Position numbers and translations under genes: made by a program | The notes under the pieces: generated by a model | The model's database searches: none | What the model saw: the letters and a program-made list of their open reading frames with translations, nothing else | What the model was told of the DNA's origin: nothing | From: Microbacterium sp. ET2 | Lineage (GTDB): Bacteria > Actinomycetota > Actinomycetes > Actinomycetales > Microbacteriaceae | Assembly (NCBI RefSeq): GCF_030347395.1 | Contig: NZ_CP128170.1 | Span: forward strand, 1,550,001 to 1,614,000 | DNA: 64,000 nt | Direction: 5' to 3' | Part shown: in pieces, positions 60,259 to 64,000 of the stretch | How positions within the stretch are numbered: position 1 is the first letter of the stretch | Layout: each line of letters opens with the position of its first letter

Positions 60259-61197
60259 TCAGGTTATCGCAGCGATCCGCCATGAGGCGGTGTGGGTCGC
60301 TCCTGGTTCAAGACGAATTAGGCCGGTGTCGTAAGGGTAGAGGTCATCGTTCAAGGCGTCGGGGGCGCATGTCATGGGTTCGACGGCCAGTCCGCGCCGG
60401 GTGATCGCCGGGTCGGGGTGGTCGGCGGTGTGGATCTGCACCCAGGGGCAGGAAGTGTCCCATGTCATCTCGACCCCGGGTCCGTCGTCGCGAGTGAGGC
60501 GAACCGTTGCGAGATCGTCTGCGTTCCGACTCAGGCCGGTGTACGCGTGGTCGATTGCGCTGTCACCGATGAGTCGCGGAGCCCGGTAGTCGAACCGGTC
60601 CGGCTGGTGTGTCGCTACTGGCTGGAGGTCGGTTGGAACCAGTCGGTCAGAGGTGACGTCCAGGACATGGGTGGCGGCGAGGTGCAAGATCCATTCATCG
60701 ATCGTCCCGTCGCCTGCCACCAGGTAGGGATGAGGTGCTGTTCCCCACGGAGCTGTCGTGTCCGTTTCGTTGCGTGCCGTCACTGATTGCCGAAGCCCAT
60801 CGGAATCCAGAGTGAAGGTCGTGTCGACGACGACGCGCCAGGGATATCCGGTCTGAGGCTGGATCACCGTCCGCAGCATGACGTGGCTTGGTCCTTTGCC
60901 GACGGTTTCGTAGTCCCGCCACGCCGCCAGACCGTGAAGGGCATGGGACCGGTTGGGCTCGGTGAGCGGCAGCTGATGTTTGACGTCGCCGAATCGGTAC
61001 TTTCCGTCAACGACCCGGTTGGGCCACGGGGCGAGGGTTGCGCCGCGATATGCAGGTCGAACCTCGTGAGCGCTGAAGGGTACGACGAGATTCGAGCCGC
61101 GGTAGGTGAGCGAGCGGAGGCTGGCGCCGATGCTGGTGACGAACGCCTGGTAGTCGCCGGCCCGTAGGGCGTGCTGTGCGCCAGAGGGGGACTGCAT
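60259..61197 (-). CDS. Aldose 1-epimerase (mutarotase) family protein
   Basis: A 312-residue GalM-like protein. Conserved mutarotase features include the early R-G-A-T-L-A-P-W-P-N-R-V segment, N-R-S-H-A-L-H-G-L, the catalytic-histidine region A-P-H-P-Y-L, and a C-terminal L-A-V-E-P-M-T with the catalytic glutamate. It interconverts alpha and beta anomers of free sugars. ATG 61197 is chosen because GAAGG lies six bases upstream; the ATG at 61203 is too close to it. The long upstream frame is a shadow of the neighbouring gene. Confidence 0.88.
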   Translation of the reverse strand: MQSPSGAQHALRAGDYQAFVTSIGASLRSLTYRGSNLVVPFSAHEVRPAYRGATLAPWPNRVVDGKYRFGDVKHQLPLTEPNRSHALHGLAAWRDYETVGKGPSHVMLRTVIQPQTGYPWRVVVDTTFTLDSDGLRQSVTARNETDTTAPWGTAPHPYLVAGDGTIDEWILHLAATHVLDVTSDRLVPTDLQPVATHQPDRFDYRAPRLIGDSAIDHAYTGLSRNADDLATVRLTRDDGPGVEMTWDTSCPWVQIHTADHPDPAITRRGLAVEPMTCAPDALNDDLYPYDTGLIRLEPGATHTASWRIAAIT

Positions 61198-61257
61198 GGG
61201 CATCCTTCGCGCTCTTGTCGATACGAATGAAGTGGCTCCTAAGCTGGCGGACTTGAG

Positions 61258-61290
61258 CGCCGGCCCCGCGACGGTTGCGCGGGGCCGGCG
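61258..61290. terminator. Strong GC hairpin, probable terminator
   Basis: A perfect 13-base stem (CGCCGGCCCCGCG and complement, 61258-61270 and 61278-61290) with a seven-base loop. It lies 62 bases after the stop of the secreted protein gene (61353, minus strand) and before the epimerase. No T-run follows, as is common in high-GC actinobacteria. Confidence 0.6.
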
Positions 61291-61352
61291 GGCCGGTTGG
61301 GGTCCTCGGCCTTCGGCGCCTGGGGTACGCCGACTTTTGTAGTGAGCGGTGG

Positions 61353-63959
61353 CTACTGCTTGTAGACCTTGATCCCGTCGATGGAGCTCCATTGCCCGCC
61401 CGCCGCGTTCGAGTACAGCCCGATCTGGAGCTGACCGTTGCTGACGGGGATTCCTGAGATGGTGATCCTGCGCCAATGCGGGAATCCGGCTGAGGGGAGG
61501 TCGGCTTTCATCTCCGGCGCGCCAGTGGCGTAGCCCTTCGCGCTGAGGAAAGCTGCGCTCTGACCCCCGCTGCTCATTGCCCAAGCGGTCACGGTGTACG
61601 TGCCGTTGCTGAGGCCGGTGAGCGTCTGGGATGTGTAGACCTCGTACGGAGAGGATTTGGCATGGGTGAGCCGGTTGCTGCCCGTAAATCCGCTGCCCTC
61701 TGTGTAGTCGGCATCTGCGTGGGTGCCGGAGGCACCGGGCCACGTGGTCCATCCGGACGGTGTTCCCGTCGGACCGCTGGCATCGAAGTCGGCGTTGGTG
61801 ACGTTGACTGAAGTGAGCGGCGCAGTGTGCGGCGTGGGATACGGCGCGAGCTCGATCCGGTCGATCTCGGCGTAGCTGCCATCCGCGGGCTTGGTGAGGC
61901 GGATGGTGTTGCTTCCCGCGTTCAGATCGACGGGGACCGCCACGGTGTTGCGGGAGAAGCTTCCCCAGCCAGCAGTTCGGGGCAACGGGATTCTCGCTGT
62001 GGTTGTGCCGTTGACGGCGAGCTGTGTAGCGCTGAAGCCGCCGGTTCCATTGGCGTAGTGAATCAGGAGCCGCTGCTCACCGGCCTGGGTAGCGCTCACA
62101 GCGAACTGGACGTAGTTCCCTGCGGCGTCGAGCCCTCCCACGTATTCGCCGCCGGAGGCAGAGCCTCCAGTCCGCACATCTCCACCGGCGATCGAGGCGT
62201 CTTCCGCTTCGTAGGTGACGGGGGTTTGTGAGACCCGGAACAGCTTCACATCGTCGATCGCGGCATACCCGTTGTTGGGGGAGGAGGGCATGTGGAGCCC
62301 GATCCGCGCGGTGCTCGTCCCGCTGACGAACTCGACGGACCGGAGCACCCATTCGCGGTCCTCGATCAGGGTGGAACCGACCACGTCAGCGAACAGCTCG
62401 CTTCCGCCGTTGGTGTCCAGGAACAGCCGCGCTGCGACGTCGGACTGCACGAACGCCTCGAGCCGATACCGTTGCCCGGGAACCAGTCCGCTCACCGTGG
62501 TGGCGAGCCTGACTTCGTCCACGCTGCTGTCGGTGAAGACGGTGCCCTTCCACTGACCTGACAAGGCCGTGCCGTTGTCCTCGGCGAAGGCGTTGGGTGA
62601 TCCCGTGTCGGTACCGACGGTCGTCTTCGTCCAGCCGGCGAGAGTGCCGTGCTCGAAATCGTAGTTGTTGATCAGGATGTCGACGGGCGGGGCGATGTCC
62701 TGACCGTTGATCGTGTAGGTGGTGGCGCCGACACTTCCGCCGCGTGCGATGATCTGGTCTTCGGCGTTGGCTTGGTAGAGCGCCGCGAGGGAGTCCCAGG
62801 ACTGGCTGGTCGGGTAGTTGGCGGCGATGAACGGATCGAATCCGGTCACGGTGTCGTTGATGTAGCGCCCGTTGCCGTTCTGGTAGATGCGGTCCTTGAA
62901 GGCTTGGGGCGTCCCGGCCATTCCCTTGATGATTCCCATGAGACCGCCGACGGTGGCCGCGGTGCAGTCGGCGTCATTTCCGCTGAGGGAGGCGATCTTG
63001 ATGGTCTCCACGTAATCGTTGCCGCCGTAGAGGATCGCGATCATGGCGGCGCCGTTGTTGCGATCCGGGAGCGCCAGGTTGTTGTCGTTCTGGTAGACAT
63101 TGCGCACGAATTGCATCAGCTGCCCTTGGGCCCACCGCCAGTCCGAAGGGTTCTGGGCATGCAGGGCGACGACCTTGTCGTAGATGGCGCGCGGCCATCC
63201 TCCTCGTGGCAGGACCTTGACCGCCTCGTGAAGGACGTCCCGCGCGTCGGTGGCGAAGTACCCCAGTGAGTACATCGTCGTGAACAGGGAGGCCCATTCC
63301 ACGCTGTCGAACTCAGTGGTGATCTGCCCGAAGCGGTCGCCGAGCGCGCGGGCGGTTTCCGGCATCCCCGGAGCGACCATACCCAGCGTTTCGGTTTCGA
63401 TATAGCCCTCGGTGAGCCAGAAGAACCGGTTGTACTCAGCCTGCCCGGTAGCCGGGGCGTAGAAGTTGTCCTGCCGCATCGTGTCGTTGGCGATCTTCCC
63501 GGGGCCGAAGTCGCGGACGTCGTGCTCGACCCATTCCCGCTTGATGTCCCCGAATGACACGTCCGGGCCGCTGGCGTCCAGGACATGCTGGAGGAAGAAG
63601 TCCACGTGGTAATCGTCGTCGCTGCCCAGCTCGTTGGATGCGAAGTTGGGCGCTCCGAGCCGGTCGTAGCCCGGGTATCCGTTCGGTGTCCAACATGACG
63701 CGGGCGCGTCGCCGGAGTATGGGCCTTTGGTGAGTTCGAAGCAGGAGTCCGGCATCGGGTTGGCCCCGTAGGTGGGGTGGAACTCGTACCCGGAGAGGAA
63801 GCCCCCGACCTGCCCGATGATGCCGGCGAGCGTCTTGTCGGCGTAGGACGCCTTTGTGATAGTCAGGGTGGCGGCGTCTGCTGGCTGGGCGGCTGGGGCC
63901 GCCACCAGCAACGCAATGCTGGCGGCGGCCGTGGCGGCGACGGCGATGGGCTTCTTCAT
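61353..63959 (-). CDS. Secreted ADP-ribosylglycohydrolase-fold protein with carbohydrate-binding modules
   Basis: An 868-residue exported protein. A signal peptide (M-K-K-P-I-A-V-A-A, ending A-Q-P-A-D-A-A) is followed by a domain like ADP-ribosylglycohydrolases (K-T-L-A-G-I-I-G-Q-V-G-G, and G-N-D-A-D-C-T-A-A-T-V-G-G near residue 330, the Asp-rich metal motif). After about residue 430 come a jelly-roll module (W-T-K-T-T-V-G), a CBM35/CBM6-type module (Y-E-A-E-D-A-S-I-A-G-G, then I-R-L-T-K and E-I-D-R-I-E-L), and a final carbohydrate-binding-like jelly roll. The start has AAGGAGA seven bases upstream. In polysaccharide loci such proteins probably act on glycans rather than ADP-ribose; the target here is unknown. 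Confidence 0.85.
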   Translation of the reverse strand: MKKPIAVAATAAASIALLVAAPAAQPADAATLTITKASYADKTLAGIIGQVGGFLSGYEFHPTYGANPMPDSCFELTKGPYSGDAPASCWTPNGYPGYDRLGAPNFASNELGSDDDYHVDFFLQHVLDASGPDVSFGDIKREWVEHDVRDFGPGKIANDTMRQDNFYAPATGQAEYNRFFWLTEGYIETETLGMVAPGMPETARALGDRFGQITTEFDSVEWASLFTTMYSLGYFATDARDVLHEAVKVLPRGGWPRAIYDKVVALHAQNPSDWRWAQGQLMQFVRNVYQNDNNLALPDRNNGAAMIAILYGGNDYVETIKIASLSGNDADCTAATVGGLMGIIKGMAGTPQAFKDRIYQNGNGRYINDTVTGFDPFIAANYPTSQSWDSLAALYQANAEDQIIARGGSVGATTYTINGQDIAPPVDILINNYDFEHGTLAGWTKTTVGTDTGSPNAFAEDNGTALSGQWKGTVFTDSSVDEVRLATTVSGLVPGQRYRLEAFVQSDVAARLFLDTNGGSELFADVVGSTLIEDREWVLRSVEFVSGTSTARIGLHMPSSPNNGYAAIDDVKLFRVSQTPVTYEAEDASIAGGDVRTGGSASGGEYVGGLDAAGNYVQFAVSATQAGEQRLLIHYANGTGGFSATQLAVNGTTTARIPLPRTAGWGSFSRNTVAVPVDLNAGSNTIRLTKPADGSYAEIDRIELAPYPTPHTAPLTSVNVTNADFDASGPTGTPSGWTTWPGASGTHADADYTEGSGFTGSNRLTHAKSSPYEVYTSQTLTGLSNGTYTVTAWAMSSGGQSAAFLSAKGYATGAPEMKADLPSAGFPHWRRITISGIPVSNGQLQIGLYSNAAGGQWSSIDGIKVYKQ

Positions 63960-64000
63960 TGAGGCTCTCCTTCGAGCGTCTAGTGGGGATCGGTGAGGAA

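Noticed and set aside
1..64000. CRISPR arrays, rRNA, tRNA and complete insertion sequences
   Set aside because: No regularly spaced repeats, no tRNA T-loop/acceptor patterns and no intact transposase were seen on either strand by eye.

Overview
The window is high-GC DNA with Actinobacteria-type coding: dense operons, many GTG and TTG starts, ATGA or TGATG stop/start overlaps, lipoprotein solute-binding proteins, and a conjugation module of the streptomycete/actinobacterial type (SCO6880-like protein plus VirB4/VirD4-like ATPases). A Microbacteriaceae-like organism is a reasonable guess, but no rRNA, tRNA or housekeeping gene is present to fix it. This assignment is inference from style and gene content.

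Region 1 (2-6984, + strand) is a sugar or polyol operon cut by the window start: two MalF/MalG-type ABC permeases, a DeoC/LacD-family aldolase, a 2-hydroxyacid dehydrogenase, an FGGY kinase read in frame into a zinc alcohol dehydrogenase, and an aldehyde dehydrogenase. Region 2 (7142-18872, - strand) is an oligosaccharide operon: peptide/nickel-type solute-binding protein, two ATPases, two permeases, a GH95-like glycosidase and a LacI regulator, with a second GH95-like gene upstream. Region 3 (19068-35277) continues the catabolic island: Gfo/Idh oxidoreductase, sugar lactonase, RraA/HMG-aldolase-like protein, second LacI regulator, and an unusual MaoC / signal-less solute-binding protein / CoA-transferase trio. 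A divergent operon holds a Zn-dehydrogenase, a KduD-like SDR, KDPG-type aldolase and KDG-type kinase. A decayed Gfo/Idh gene, a GH29 alpha-L-fucosidase and a MalFG/SBP transporter follow. Three fucosidase-family genes, a lactonase and a 2-keto-3-deoxy-acid branch suggest import, cleavage and oxidative breakdown of fucosylated or similar deoxyhexose glycans. Palindromic LacI-type operators of two related classes sit in front of at least four transcription units.

Region 4 (about 36018-56876) is an integrative/conjugative-type element without a visible integrase. It has a transfer operon (36721-46082) ending in ssb and a strong terminator, a MobF relaxase-helicase on the other strand, and cargo. 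The cargo includes a HipA-like kinase with a HipS-like/HIRAN partner, a DUF3644 protein with an RxxxxH motif, and an 800-residue PD-(D/E)XK-P-loop NTPase that looks like a defence gene.

Region 5 (57236-63959) is chromosomal-looking: a DinB-like protein, an MFS sugar permease and an acetyltransferase gene that have both lost their 5' ends at one junction near 59240, a TetR regulator, an aldose 1-epimerase, and a large secreted ADP-ribosylglycohydrolase-fold protein with carbohydrate-binding modules. No CRISPR array, rRNA, tRNA or complete insertion sequence was seen.
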